From the NCBI GenBank assembly GCA_029204225.1, contig CM055101.1, positions 41,998,927-42,062,926 on the forward strand: DNA of 64,000 nt. Direction: 5' to 3'. This document shows, in pieces, positions 1-10,768 of this stretch (its first letter is position 1; each line of letters begins with the position of its first letter). Source of the DNA: Diphasiastrum complanatum (taxonomy: Eukaryota; Streptophyta; Lycopodiopsida; Lycopodiales; Lycopodiaceae). A program made the position numbers and the translations under genes. Under the pieces are notes generated by a model, which saw nothing but the letters and a program-made list of their open reading frames with translations, was not told the origin of the DNA and did no database searches.

Positions 1-3
1 ACT

Positions 4-17
4 CTAAACCCTAAACC
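4..17. repeat. Telomere-like CCCTAAA pair
   Basis: Two adjacent plant-type telomere repeat units (CTAAACCCTAAACC) sit at the very start of the window. Two units are too few to mean a real telomere; short interstitial copies are common in plant promoters and old repair sites. Confidence 0.4.
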
Positions 18-660
18 TTACAAAAAGCGCTACTACAACTAAACTACCGTGTCGAAAAATGCAAAAAAACATTGGAAAGGACCAATCAAAATTGTACACT
101 AACCGTAGTAGAATGTTATTTGTTATTAAAGTGTGTATTTGAGAAATCTAAATTACAAGCTAACTCTTGAAACTTTTCTTTGCATGTGAGGTTTAAGAAT
201 GAAACGTTCATCTAGTCTTACATCCTTGAAATTGCTTAGGGTGTTGAAATGATTCCTTGAAGTCCACTCATAATATTTGGAAACTCTTAAAAAGTCTCGA
301 GATGATGCGTTTCAGTTTCCGCTTGCCTTCCATTACAAAGGAGACACAAGAGTCAGGCGGGTTGTAACAAGAGGTTGAGATCATAGCTACTGACGGTACT
401 CATTGGGGTAGCTCAAGAGCACCTCACAGGCAATGTGTGTACTATGGACAAGAGTTCTCGAGCACTCTCACTAGCCTCAAGGCTCATCTAATGGGCAATT
501 TAAATGGCAGGGCAACCAATATTTGTAGAGACCACCTGGTATCCAAGGCAACACATGATAGAGATGAATGGATATGGCAACATGGATCTTCCCAGCCAAC
601 TACAACCGTTGGGCCCTCCACACTGCCTACAGCAACACAGCCCTCTTGGACACCTTCAAT

Positions 661-818
661 AGGGCAAGGCCCTTCCAGCAATTGCCTATGGCAGCAACTT
701 CTCCCAAACTTCTCACTGCCTTCATGGCTCTCTCTTACTTGTCGAGGGCAAGGCCCTTCCAGCAATTGGCCTATGGCAGCAACTTTTCACTGCCTTCATG
801 GCTCTCTCTTACTTGTCG
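661..818. repeat. Imperfect tandem duplication, 84 and 74 bp
   Basis: Positions 661-744 and 745-818 are two head-to-tail copies of one unit that starts AGGGCAAGGCCCTTCCAGCA and ends TTACTTGTCG. The second copy lacks a 10-bp block (CTCCCAAACT in the first copy) and differs at a few bases. A short frame with repeated peptides runs across both copies, but I recognise no family and treat it as non-coding. Confidence 0.85.
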
Positions 819-2282
819 ACAATGTCGAGGGCCAGCGTATCCCCAAGGCTCATACATAATGTCAAGTATCATTTTTCCTCTCGGGCAAGGAAGGCTTCCC
901 TCGCTCCATCCTCGTCTACCACAGCCCCCTTTCTATTTCTTTCCCCAGGGACTGCTTTTTCTGTCTTCTCACAGGGCATCCTCTCCTTACTCATTACAAT
1001 CTTCCACATAACTTGCTCTTTCATGACTATCTCTTGGAAGTTTCATCCGTCAAACCTCTCAAGAATTCGGTTGTTGCGCGATTGGTCGACTTCACCATGC
1101 TGATCTTGTTTTGAGGTTAGTTTTTGATGAACTAAGCATCATCATCACTAACACAGCTCATGGGCCCATAACCTGTAGAAAATCTCTAGTTGTGTGCAGT
1201 AGAAATAAACTAATAAATCAGATTCAAGATAACAACACGATGACACAAGTGAGGAAGAAAAGGTATGTAGCCTGCTGTATTAAAGTAGAACTGGGAGCGC
1301 TTCAAGTAAAAAGACAGCAACAGACTAATATGTTGTACTACTGAAAAAAAACGAGAGAAAAAACTATGTAATGCTATATTCCTCCTACATATCAAAGCAT
1401 AGACTTCAAAGAGAGTTTTACATCAAGACAATACTCTAACTACCTCCTTTTCAACATTTTAATAGATAGTCATTTCCAGCACAAAAGAGTGATGACGTGT
1501 GGCATATTCCCAACAAAGTCCAGGATTAGAATTTAGTACCCAACATAACAAAGGAGACGTGCAACCTTCAACCCTATGGAGTCCAACCACAATCTTGGAC
1601 CATCAATTTCATCATGCAACCCTAGACCAAATGTTATGACATCCCTACTCAGATAATTAGTGCCCTAGAGCAGGTGCAGGTCACATTCACAAACATCTGT
1701 CAATGTACAACGACCAGCATACTGAGTTATATCGCTTCTCCAGAGGTGACGGGCAGATTCAGGCTTGCATTGAAGAGCAAAGCCAATCAAAGGAAGTCCC
1801 TACGTAAAAACAAGAAAAATTTACATTTCAAGTTTCCACAGTTCAGCTTGCTCAAAACCTAACTAGAAACCATAGTTGATGGGCAAAATGCACCACTAAG
1901 AATAGAGAAAATCAGCACAAATCAGCTAGTTGTAGTAAGATCTCAAGTGAGAACTGCCAATGGAAAAATATATCAATGTTATGTCTAGGGGATAGTACCC
2001 AACATAACAAAAGACACAAGTCGTACAATCTCTCAGCTACTTGCCCACAGATCCACCTATCCGTTGTTGGCAGCAAAGAAGATGAGAACTTTTCAGAAGC
2101 AGCTAGCTCTTTCGATAAACAGACCAGTAAAAAACTTTAAATTGGAAGTATAGCATATCAGGTAGCAGATTCCAAAGACAGCAAAGTTAAAACTGCAATT
2201 GGCAACATCATATGGATACTCATAACAAATGCATGTAGACAAAATACCAACTTCCTCAGCAAGTACAGTATTGAAATCTTAC
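819..2282 (-). other. No exon recognised; presumed first coding intron of the nucleotidyltransferase gene
   Basis: This stretch lies directly downstream (minus strand) of the GT donor that ends the exon at 2283. The next exon of the family should encode the conserved GSVPLKTYLPDGDID region of the catalytic site. I looked for it on the minus strand down to base 1 and did not find it. The intron is therefore longer than about 2.2 kb, or the gene is truncated here. Nothing else in the stretch is recognisable. Confidence 0.4.
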
Positions 2283-2510
2283 TTGACAATCAAAGCATTT
2301 GCCTACTAGCCGCTGAATGTACTCAGCAACAGCTCGTCTTCGTTTCTCAGAGGATTTGGTGGGCTGGATGCGATTGATCAATTCTGAAATTCTTAGCTCC
2401 ACACATGCCCATTTCTCATCATCCACAGAGGAGGGGAACCCAGCAGCAAAGAAGGATGATCCTTCAGGCAGGAGGCCGCTTGGCTGTGGCCAACCTTCAG
2501 GATCGCCCAT
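2283..2510 (-). CDS. First coding exon of a plant PAP/OAS1-type nucleotidyltransferase family protein (partial)
   Basis: The exon reads 76 codons from ATG at 2510 (MGDPEGWPQPSGLLP...) and ends KCFDCQ, immediately followed by a GTAAG donor at 2282. The start MGD-EGWPQPSGLLP and the helix with RRRAVAEYIQRLVGKCF match the N-terminus of the plant family annotated as PAP/OAS1 substrate-binding domain or nucleotidyltransferase proteins (Arabidopsis At3g51620-like). In that family the same CQ residues precede the VFPFGSVPLKTYLPDGDID catalytic segment. Such proteins are non-canonical poly(A)- or oligo(U)-polymerase-like enzymes; the catalytic exons are not in view. The exon is intact and uses a canonical start and donor, so it may belong to a live gene continuing left of the window. 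A retained 5' fragment is the alternative. Confidence 0.82.
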
Positions 2511-2511
2511 A

Positions 2512-2515
<4 letters not shown>

Positions 2516-2582
<67 letters not shown>

Positions 2583-2592
2583 TCTCTCTCTC
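2516..2592. repeat. (CT)n / (GA)n microsatellite in the leader of the nucleotidyltransferase
   Basis: About 38 dinucleotide units with one CCC interruption near 2578. On the minus strand it reads as (GA)n ending 5 bases before the ATG at 2510. GA/CT tracts close to the start codon are common in plant 5' leaders and can bind BPC/GAGA-type factors. The track also opens spurious long frames of alternating Ser-Leu or Arg-Glu on both strands. Confidence 0.95.
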
Positions 2593-3470
2593 AAAATGAA
2601 ACTTTTGAAGGCCAATCAAAATAGCATAAGAAACGAGGCTCGGATGACGCAAATTTGTACGAAGTAGCTATGTAGTGCAATAGATTTATTGGACCACCAC
2701 TGTCAGTTGCTCCAGGGCAGATATTCGGATGAGAGGTAGACCCAGCAGGGACTAATTCCCCTTTGAAGAATAATGGCCTTCGTGGATTGATCATCCAGCC
2801 TAACAAACCTTCTGAAAATACATTTTTCAATAAAAGGATATGGCAAATTTTACCATGATGACCAAAGGTGGCTTGAATATATAGTAAATTTTCAAAAACA
2901 GCCAAATATGCAGGTTGGTGAAATCAAAACAGCGAGGAGATCGATAAAAGAAAAGCCAATCAGGTGACAAATCATGTTCAGATTTTACGTTATGACAAAA
3001 TTGGAAAATTTGATCAATACCAGAAGACACAGAACACAGCTATGGGGCAACGGTGAACTTCGGGTGGCAGAACTGAATAAGACAACTCTCATCCAGGATA
3101 GCAATGCCCTCTGCTCATAAGATTATAACACCACCTTGGCTCAATGCATCACTGCACGTAGCCAAAGGCATTCTTTCTTATATCTATTTGCAAGCAATAG
3201 ATATAAAAAGATGGATCAATCCAAAAACTAGTAAAATATCAAAGAGATTATAGTACGAGCCTGAGTTAGAATGGCAGTGTGAATCAGGGCAGATAATTTA
3301 CTGATCCAAAATCAGGCCAGCATCAGCTCGTGCCCTGGCCTATCACAATATTCCATACCACAATGAGCTGCAGCACATTGAAGCCATTCAATACCGAATG
3401 ATCCAAAAAGGCTTCAGTAAGCCGATAGGTAAACAATCTGCATGACTAGGGCAAATTGGAAGATCGTACC

Positions 3471-3860
3471 TAGGGTTTCAGCACTCTCCTATAAATGACA
3501 CATACCAATGAAACATCACGAGATAGGGTTCTCACAGATAGGATTGGAAAGAAGCAAACCAGCTAGCATGAGGCTTGTTTTGTGAAATGCCAGAGCCATG
3601 GTGAATCAAAATTGAAAAGTGGCCAGCACTGTGCAATGAGAGGGCCGAAAACCGCATCCAAGGAAGAAAATGAGTGATGAAAAGGTGGCGTCCGGATCCT
3701 TGGAGCTCTTTCGGCATGGCCTGGGGGGAATCACATCATACTCATCCGCATCCGCATCCGCATCCGCATCACCATTGCCATGGCAACAGAACTCAGCACC
3801 AGCGCACAAACCCTACAACAGAGAAACAGCATCCAAGAGAGAAGAAGAAGAGACGAGAAA
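3471..3860 (-). other. Probable 5' untranslated exon of the nucleotidyltransferase gene
   Basis: On the minus strand this stretch looks like a plant leader. It has a pyrimidine-rich run (TCTTCTTCTTCTCTCTTGG near 3830-3850), a TTGTAGGGTTTGTG motif, and a possible splice donor CCTAG|GTACGA at 3470. The coding exon at 2510 lies about 1 kb downstream, so the simplest reading is a first non-coding exon followed by a leader intron. A perfect hexanucleotide repeat (GCGGAT, about five units) lies at 3744-3775. Short frames across it (Asp-Ala repeats or Ser-Ala repeats, depending on strand) are by-products of the repeat. This is inference from composition and splice motifs only. Confidence 0.45.
3744..3775. 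repeat. (ATCCGC)n hexanucleotide repeat
   Basis: About five units of ATCCGC in a row, inside the presumed 5' leader exon on the minus strand. Being a multiple of three it keeps frame on either strand, which explains the Asp-Ala and Ser-Ala runs in short frames here. Confidence 0.9.
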
Positions 3861-3879
3861 AAGGGCGAATGAGAAGGCG

Positions 3880-4190
3880 AGAGTATTTGAACGGAAAAAG
3901 AGAAGGGGGCGGGGGGGTTTGTTTGCTGCTTAGTGACACGAGCATTTTTACGCCCCCTCACTTGGATGATAGCCACGCGTCAAGAATGCCATTTGGAGAA
4001 ATATCAATGGTTTATCCAGAAACACGTGGCAAAATCTGATTCATTTTAAAAATAGTTAACGGTGGCGAGCTTAAAATCTTGGTGTGTTTATTCAAGAAAA
4101 GGACCCTGGGGGCTCGCCTTAGCTGGGGAGGCCGCGTGTGTAGAAATTTGGATCTCCACGTGGCAGCTTCAGTGCGGTTCCACGTGTCAA
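3880..4190 (-). promoter_or_regulatory. Candidate promoter with three G-box/ABRE sites
   Basis: Three CACGTG cores lie at 4023-4028, 4157-4162 and 4181-4186; the first two read CACGTGGC and so also contain the ABRE core ACGTGGC. They stand roughly 150-330 bp upstream of the presumed minus-strand transcription start near 3860, preceded by a weak TATA-like AAATAC near 3886. G-boxes are bound by bZIP (ABF/HY5 class) and bHLH (PIF class) factors, so abscisic-acid or light control of the downstream gene is plausible. The region is also relatively GC-rich compared with its surroundings. Confidence 0.45.
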
Positions 4191-4249
4191 TCGTGTGGAG
4201 ACCATGGTTTTGTACCATATAAAAAATGGCTTGGAAATTAAGCATTTAC

Positions 4250-5250
4250 CTATGTTGGAAATGGCACATAGGAATGGGTCAAGCTTCTTGGCTTATTGTA
4301 GTAAAGTTGTGGAATTTGTAGCACACCTAGACCGACCAAGCTATTAGACTTCAACATGGAATAGGCAACCTATGTTGTCGCGAGCCCACCATCATCCAAT
4401 AGTGGTAGTGCTCGTTGAGTGATATCTCTCGAGCACATTCCAACCTTCTAGCACTCTTGGATGGTGATAACCTTGTGACTTGCACAACAAGTATGGTTGC
4501 TTATACGCTCGTATATTTGCAATAATGCATTTACAATTGGGCATATGGGGGAGTTTCATATGATCACCATGCCTTGTGGACTCTTTGCTGGCTTTTTGAA
4601 TTAGGTAGGGCATTTCAGCTTTGTTGCTCGAACCTGTCTTCTAACCTCAACATGTGCATGGAATTTGTTTAACATTCCCTGTCCTTGGGTCATCATAGTT
4701 GGCATTGAGTCAGGGCCAAAATCCCCAAAGTGCTTTGGAGATACAAGGTACCTTACCCACAACCAGCTTCCTCTTCCACCCTTCTTGCCTAAGAAAACCA
4801 AGGTTGTGGGTGGGATCCACTCTCACAAGTGCATTCATCTAAATTGTGAAAACTGGTTTGCATTTCATGTTAAATGGAGCTTGGACTTGTTATTGCTAAA
4901 TAAATGGTATTAAGTACATGTATACATTCCAATAAATACTTTTTTCTTTTTTCTTTTTTGCTTGTATGTCCTCACTTGTGCTTTGAGTTGAACCTTTGTC
5001 ATCAAGAAGATAGAATAAAGTCATGTTGTGAGCCATGCATGCACTTCCAACTTAACAAGCTTGTTGAAGTTCATAAGTAGCATATTTATAGCAAGCCAAA
5101 TAAGACATCTGATTTTTATAAAGCCAACGTGCCATAAAAGCACTAATCAAATGTGTTGCATAAGCATGATCATGGAGACAACAGAAAACAAAGCAATAAT
5201 AGAAATGTCACCGTACCCATGCCTTTCCCAAAAAAGGTTGATGACTCCAA
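4250..5250. other. No gene recognised
   Basis: AT-rich sequence with only short, unrecognised frames on both strands. A T-rich run lies at 4940-4965. I see no domain motif, transposon end or RNA gene. Confidence 0.5.
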
Positions 5251-5251
5251 G

Positions 5252-5737
5252 TGTTGCGTCCATGTCCTACATGAAGGATTCGGAATAGTCCTTGACATGG
5301 ATAGCCAGTACTCCAGTGTATGAGATTATTCGATACGCCACATCATTCTAGACAACCAATAATGTGATTAATAACTTTGTGAGGGCACATGTGCTCTAAT
5401 TGGGCTAAGGAACTAGTGCATGGTGATTAACAGTTTTTTGTGCAAGAATAGGAGATCAAGTTGCTTTTGCATGGTCTTGGGGTATCCTAGAGAGAATATT
5501 CCTCAGCTTTTGGGGTCTATATCCTTGGTAGGAACTCGCCTATCTCCTCATTCATTTTTCTGATTTCAAGAGCCATGATCTTCTCCTCTCTTGCAATCAA
5601 TTACCGCGGCGCTCGAGGGTGAAGCTGTTAGGGACTTGACTTGTTGTTTCCTATTGGTGGCGTGGTTTGACTCCACAAGTGTCCTTTTGGTTGCATACGA
5701 CGAGATCTTAATAGATCTTCACTTGGCAATCGTTACA
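5252..5737 (+). mobile_element. Diverged LTR, family A (copy 1)
   Basis: Starts TGTTGCGTCCATGTCC and ends ATCGTTACA. It aligns by eye along its length with the LTRs at 10782-11250 (same strand) and 6916-7403 (opposite strand): shared blocks include GACATGGATAGCC, GAATAGGAGATC, GAGAATATTC and GTGTCCTTTTGGTT. It is clearly the most diverged of the three. No matching primer-binding site follows it, so it is a solo or orphaned LTR. Confidence 0.7.
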
Positions 5738-5773
5738 CTAGGAAGATAAGAGATGTTTTCTAACATGTACCTA

Positions 5774-6140
5774 GGCTCTGATATCATTGTTGGAATCCTA
5801 TCATCTCCATCTCTTATCCTACTACTAATCTAGATCCATTCATTTGTTGTGTGTAAGTATTTGTACAGTCACACAATTTGCAAAAATACACTTGTTTTCT
5901 AACAGTCTGCAGAAATGCAAAGGAATCGGTGACAGTGTTCTGTCAAGTCAGCCGACATCGACTATTCGGTCACCATCCGATTGTTCAGCCACCATTCACC
6001 GTTCGACTATTCGGCCACCATCCGACATCAACTATTCGGCTTCACCGACTAGTCGTATGTCACTATCAACTCAAATAGTCGACTCGAACATTCGGCGGCT
6101 CAACAGTACCTTCATCACGTCCAAACAGAATCTCTAACGG
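5774..6140 (-). mobile_element. LTR remnant with adjacent initiator-Met primer-binding site
   Basis: Positions 5774-5786 read on the minus strand as TGATATCAGAGCC, one mismatch from the plant initiator-Met PBS TGGTATCAGAGC. The sequence just right of it (5788 onward) ends in CA on the minus strand (GGATTCCAACA), as an LTR should. A minus-strand 5' LTR is therefore inferred from 5788 to about 6140; its outer end is not defined. It carries the minisatellite at 5953-6040. Confidence 0.45.
5953..6040. repeat. Minisatellite with CTATTCGG / CACCATCCGA units
   Basis: The block CGACTATTCGGYCACCATCCGA occurs three times in degenerate form, with partial units between. It lies within the inferred LTR, where such repeats often act as enhancer-like elements of the U3 region. 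Confidence 0.6.
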
Positions 6141-6900
6141 AACTAGATATTGTCCGAAAGCGATTGCTAATCGCACGTAGTGCCTTAATCCTATTTGTCA
6201 AGTACAGACTAAACATTCTTTTAATTAGTTAGCCATGTGTATATCCAAACTTCATGAAAGCTTAGGGAAAGCTTTATTACATCTCTGAAAACGATCATAC
6301 CAATTCTTGGCTGAGAATTTTGAGATCTACCCCAAAATTAGTCCAAAAATCATCAAAAACCTTGGTTTTTGACCAATTTTGACCAGATTTTGTGGGGGAA
6401 AACCACAAATTCGTGCCTTCGAATCCAAATCCCTGTAAAACCAATGCATGCAAGCACTTTAAGTTCTGATTTAAGTCAAACATGGTTTACATAGCCCATT
6501 TATGGTCCAAAAACACCAATTTTTGGTCCAAAATCACTATCTAACAAACCTTTTGACTTTTCAAACAACATGCAATCATTAAATTATGTAATTAATGACT
6601 GTAAAACAGCAAGTACAATCTGGAAAACGTACTACACCAGATGCTATAATCAATTTCTTGCAAAAACCATCAATTCTAGGTGAAAAAATTCACTAAATTC
6701 ATAAAAAAATCCAATGATTTCCTTCAAAATTCATGGAACAAATCCACAATCATGAACTTTAGGCTGAAAGTACATCAAGAATATGAGAATCCACCTAGTT
6801 GAAATTGAATTCCAACACCTGGAAGAAGAAGCAAAGAGCTACACCAAAGGAACTACAAAATCCAAGATCCTCAAGCTCCACCTCCTGGTAGATGTGATCC
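6141..6900. other. No gene recognised; probable decayed retroelement interior
   Basis: This region would be the internal part of the minus-strand LTR element whose PBS is at 6903-6914. It contains repeated AAAATT and CCAAATTTT-like words but no readable gag or pol motif on either strand. Confidence 0.4.
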
Positions 6901-6902
6901 AA

Positions 6903-7403
6903 GCTCTGATACCACTGTAAGAACCACCAAGTGAAGATCTACAGGATTCCAATCACATGCAAACCAAAAGGACACCTGTGGAGCATGAACCACCCAACCA
7001 ATATGGAGAGGCTAGTCAATACCCTAACCAATCCACCCCCAAGCCACAGTGAAGAACACAAGAGAGGAGAGGAAACAGTGGCTTAAGAATCACAATTCAC
7101 AATAGGAGGAGGGGCGAGTTTCCACTAGACTTATTATCCTCTAGAGAGAGAGAATATTTCCTTTAGGATCCCCCATGCACCTATATTGAGCTATTGATCT
7201 CCTATTCTTGCATTAAAGCAATCTTCACCGTGCATGTGCTCCTCTGTCCAATTATAGGTCTGGGCCCTCATATGATTATTAATTATTTAATACGACCACG
7301 TCCGGAATGACGTAGCATAACTAATAACCACATACAACTGGAGTGACCAGCTATCCACGTCAGGAATAATTCCGATTTCCTTATGCAGGACATGGACATA
7401 ACA
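6903..7403 (-). mobile_element. LTR, family A (copy 2) with initiator-Met PBS
   Basis: Minus-strand LTR running from TGTTATGTCCATGTCC (base 7403) to GGTTCTTACA (base 6916), 488 bp. It is followed at once by TGGTATCAGAGC (6914-6903), a perfect plant initiator-Met primer-binding site, so this is a 5' LTR reading leftward. It is a close match in inverted orientation to 10782-11250. No matching minus-strand 3' LTR is seen to its left, so the element is truncated or rearranged. Confidence 0.85.
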
Positions 7404-7950
7404 CCCACACTTTTTTGAATTTGAATAATTAGGGAGGCAGAAATGAACCAATAGGATTCAGAGGCCAGGGTCCTCCTCTCTACTATAAGAAGGGACCAAC
7501 TCGAGTTGCTCCTCATGTTTATTTCCTCATTTCAATAAAGCAGATCGGTTCTCTTCAGAAATGGATTGATGAATGTCCTTGCTCTTCTTCTTTCCTTCTC
7601 CATCTCTCATGCTTTCTTTGGATTTTGCTAATTATTGGATCTGAATGTTATTGGGATTGAATGTTATTATACTTTTTATGAGAGAGAAAGATAGAGAGAG
7701 AAAGAGTAAGCTATCTTTGTTGTGAATTGTAGTGTTAATGGATCTTAGTGTTAATGAGTAGGGTTAATGGATGTAGAGTTAGATTTAGATCTTCCATTCA
7801 TGCTGAAATTTGAACTAAACTATCGCTCTCATGGGAACGAACCTATGCGTGACAACTAACTCCATCTCTATGATGCGAGATTGACTAGATCTTGGATTCA
7901 GGTTAGGCAAGGAAAGAAACCCACTACAATTTTGGCGCCGTTGCCAGAGA
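7404..7950 (+). mobile_element. Gypsy 5' LTR remnant with tRNA-Asp primer-binding site
   Basis: A TATA box (TATAAGA, 7484-7490) and a downstream AATAAA (7534-7539) have the spacing of an LTR promoter and polyadenylation signal. The LTR ends near 7930 with CACTACA, followed by TGGCGCCGTTGCCAGAGA at 7933-7950, the Asp-tRNA-type PBS typical of plant Ty3/gypsy elements of the Tat/Athila side. The left end is not resolved because the family A LTR abuts it. The gag ORF at 9164 is in the same orientation and is its likely product. Confidence 0.7.
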
Positions 7951-9163
7951 GCTACGCCAATTTTTCAGTTTGCAACATGATTGTTGGATGATTAGCTTGC
8001 ATTAGGCATCTTGTCGTGGCATGAATAGTGTTAGATCTGCATTTTAGGGTTAGTTTGGGATTGATTTTGCTTGATTTGAGTGGATTTGCTTGTTTGAAAT
8101 CTAATCTGATTGTTAAAACAAAGAAAGCTATTCAGATCACCAATCTTAAGATCCATTTGGATCTGAGATATCAGAGAAAATAACAAAAATCGGTCAAATC
8201 TGTCAGATTTGGTCAAAAAGAGACAAAAAGTGTCATCAGAGCTTAGAATTTTTTACCTTCTTTCAAGAAACCTTCGCCGAGTTACAGACACCTTCAGTTT
8301 TGTTCACAGAACCTTCAGTTTGAAGGGCAAAGATTAACTCCCAGCAGATTTCCAGAAACATCAGAAAAATCGTCAAAAAACACCAAAAAGTCACCAAAAC
8401 TCTAAAAATACAGAAAAAGAACCTTCGCCCGATTCAATGTGCACATGTGTGATTCAAATCTATCTACTGCCAGGTTGGCAAAGAATAATACCAAAAATAG
8501 AAAGGGTTTCAGAGGATCAGTTGTCATATTGCCATATTTTTGCCAAAAACATCACTTTTTTGTAAAATTACCAATATTACTCTTGATCCTTTGCCAGAAC
8601 CTTCGCCGAGTTTCCAGGACATTCTATTTATAGTAAAATACTATTTTTGAATTCGGCTAAGACTCTTCTTGATCAGATCATAGAAAATCTTGAATTTTAC
8701 CCTCGCCAACCATCAGAAACTATATTTTCTTGTGTCATAAACCTTCGTCCGTTTTTCCATAATTGTATCTGTGTTAGATCTTTCACCTAAGAGATTGGCG
8801 AAGGTTATTTCCCAAGAAATCATCAAAAAAAATGTTCAGAGAATTTTTTGCCCACAATAGCACTATTGAACCTTCGCCAAACGAATCTTTGTCTAGTGAA
8901 CCTTCGCCAGACCTATTTTAAGTTTCTGATTTTCCAGATCAAGTCTCTATCAAAATCTGGATCAAATCTGATATATTTTAAATTGGATTCTAAGAGATTT
9001 ATCATTTTTGAGAAGTATCGATTGATTGAATCTCAAAAACTTTTTCATAATATAGAATCAGATTCTTGAAAAATGGAATAGATCTAGCAGATCTGTTCTG
9101 AGATAGTTGTGATTAAAAAATCTAGATCCAATCTCATTGTCTGCTTGATCTAAATTTGTAAAG
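7951..9163 (+). mobile_element. Long leader of the gypsy element with repeated AACCTTCGCC motif
   Basis: This 1.2-kb stretch between PBS and gag has no long frame. The decamer AACCTTCGCC occurs at 8269, 8420, 8599, 8869 and 8899, with near copies such as AACCTTCGTCC at 8740. All are on the plus strand at irregular spacing. Long leaders are normal in plant gypsy elements; the recurrent motif could be an RNA packaging or translation signal, or a remnant of expanded sequence. Confidence 0.55.
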
Positions 9164-9604
9164 ATGGCTGCCCGTGGAGGTGCTCCACAGAAAGTCAATC
9201 CAATTATTGTTAGAAGAGCACCCCGTTTGGATCTACCCAAATATAATGGATTAACAGATCCAGTTAGATTTCTTCAGATCTATGCTGAATCCTGTGAAGT
9301 CTGTGGTGAGATCTATCCTCAAGATAAACTGAAGCTGTTTCCTATGGCCTTCATAGGCACAACACAAGATTGGTACTATAACCAAGACGAAACTGAGTGT
9401 ATAGATTGGGAGGTTGTTAAGCGAGCCCTTATCACACGGTTCAAACCGCGAAAGTTTATGGAAGACCCTTTCCCACTTTTAAGTAAAATTAAAAATGGGA
9501 AAGCAGAAAATGGTTGTGAAAATTGTCAACATTTCCTAGCTAGTTTGAGGCCTAAATTGGCAATTTTTGTACGTAGTTTTGGATCTAATCTTTCACACGT
9601 GTGA
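9164..9604 (+). CDS. gag: Ty3/gypsy Gag, truncated
   Basis: The frame starts at ATG 9164 (MAARGGAPQKVNP) and is open for 146 codons. Residues about 27-95 hold the plant retrotransposon Gag signature: LPKYNGLTDPVRFL, then LFPMAFIGTTQDWYY, then WEVVKRALITRFKP. This is the capsid-like region that assembles the particle around element RNA. The frame ends at a TGA created inside a palindrome TTTCACACGTGTGAAA (9591-9606), well short of the usual Gag length. What follows is a different LTR element, so the ORF appears cut by insertion or rearrangement. No zinc knuckle or protease follows. Confidence 0.8.
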   Translation: MAARGGAPQKVNPIIVRRAPRLDLPKYNGLTDPVRFLQIYAESCEVCGEIYPQDKLKLFPMAFIGTTQDWYYNQDETECIDWEVVKRALITRFKPRKFMEDPFPLLSKIKNGKAENGCENCQHFLASLRPKLAIFVRSFGSNLSHV

Positions 9605-10181
9605 AAGAGGCCTAGATACTTTTATTCTAGTATATATTTCATATTGAAGAAGTTTCAAACTTCAGGACCTTCGAAACGACACCAAAATCATGTTATTTGG
9701 ACATATAGGCCAAAATTGGCTATTTTAGGCTATTGGTGCCCTAACATTGGGTCCTAAGTTCTAGAGAGAGGAGAGAGAGTCATCTCTCTCACCTATATTA
9801 GGCTGAAATTTGTCAAGAACAGGTTGGAGAAACTTATTGTATGGTTGAGAGAGATCAATAGATCATTGTCACAATTTCTTCCTCCATTGAGAGCATTGCT
9901 TTGTGTATTGTCTTCAAGCTTTTGTGTATGATCTTAAGAAGTTTCCAAAAGTGGTTGGCTACTGTTGTAGGGCTGGTATGATGTTATTTTTGGCTGCCAT
10001 CAGTACCTTTTATAAGTTTCTTTTGTCTCTTGAATGCTTTGTCAAGTTCATGTGTATCAAAGGTAGCATTAGGATGCTTTGCCATTTCTAGCTTTTGTAG
10101 CTTGTTGTGCAAAGATCTTAGCCAAGTATTTTGGGAGTTTGGATCCATTCAAGATCCACTTTTTTCACATGGTATCAGAGC
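9605..10181 (+). mobile_element. LTR remnant ending in an initiator-Met PBS
   Basis: TGGTATCAGAGC at 10170-10181 is a perfect plant initiator-Met primer-binding site, preceded by CACA as an LTR end. The 500 bases before it have LTR character (a CT/GA-rich block at 9760-9790, then a transcript-like segment CCTCCATTGAGAGCATTGC). The left edge probably lies close to the palindrome at 9591-9606 that interrupts the gypsy gag. No gag follows before the next LTR at 10782, so the element is gutted. Confidence 0.55.
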
Positions 10182-10447
10182 TAGTTGGCTATTATTTTTA
10201 GTAAGGTTTCCATTTATGGTGATATTTGGATGTTTGATCAAGTTCTAGCATGATTATGCATTACATTGTTGATCAAATCTTACTAACCTTTGTTTTGTGA
10301 GTTGAACTTGTGGATCAAAAGCATATTTCAGGTCTATTGAAGATCAGAGGCTGAGAAGAAGCTATTTTGTATTGGATCATAACACCTAATCATTTGTTGA
10401 TTGTGAGGCTTGTGCATATTCAATACTAACAATGTTCTGTTCAATGT

Positions 10448-10637
10448 ATTGTTGACAATCTCCACTTCTGTGGATGAAAACTGTCCTTTGTGGATAAACA
10501 CTCTCTTTGATTGGATGAACCTTCTCCTTAAGTGGATGAAAAATACTCTTTGAGTGATTTTGTATTTCTCCAAAAGGCTGAGCAAAGCTCCCAGTTGGAT
10601 GAAAGATCCCCTTTTGGGTGAACAGATTGTCAACAAT
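10448..10637. repeat. Inverted repeat enclosing degenerate GTGGATGAA repeats
   Basis: ATTGTTGACAATCT (10448-10461) is exactly complementary to AGATTGTCAACAAT (10624-10637). Between them the word TGGATGAA recurs about four times, plus variants, in units of 25-35 bp with CTCTTTG or CTTCTCC flanks. The block sits just before the polypurine tract and 3' LTR at 10769. I recognise no family. Confidence 0.6.
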
Positions 10638-10768
10638 CTTTTGCATAAATTTTGGTGTACTTTGTTTCGCATGTAAGTAACTCTCCTAATGTAATTTGAT
10701 TGGAGCATTTGGTCAAAAGCATAAAGAAATTTTTTCCTAGTTTTCATTTCTAGAGATAGAAATGGTTT

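Noticed and set aside
2256..2667. Long Ser-Leu and Arg-Glu frames on both strands
   Set aside because: They are translations of the (CT)n tract; only the minus-strand part from ATG 2510 matches a protein family.
3606..4039. Overlapping frames with Asp-Ala, Ser-Ala or His-Pro repeats
   Set aside because: All cross the ATCCGC hexanucleotide repeat in what looks like a 5' leader; no homology and mutually exclusive.
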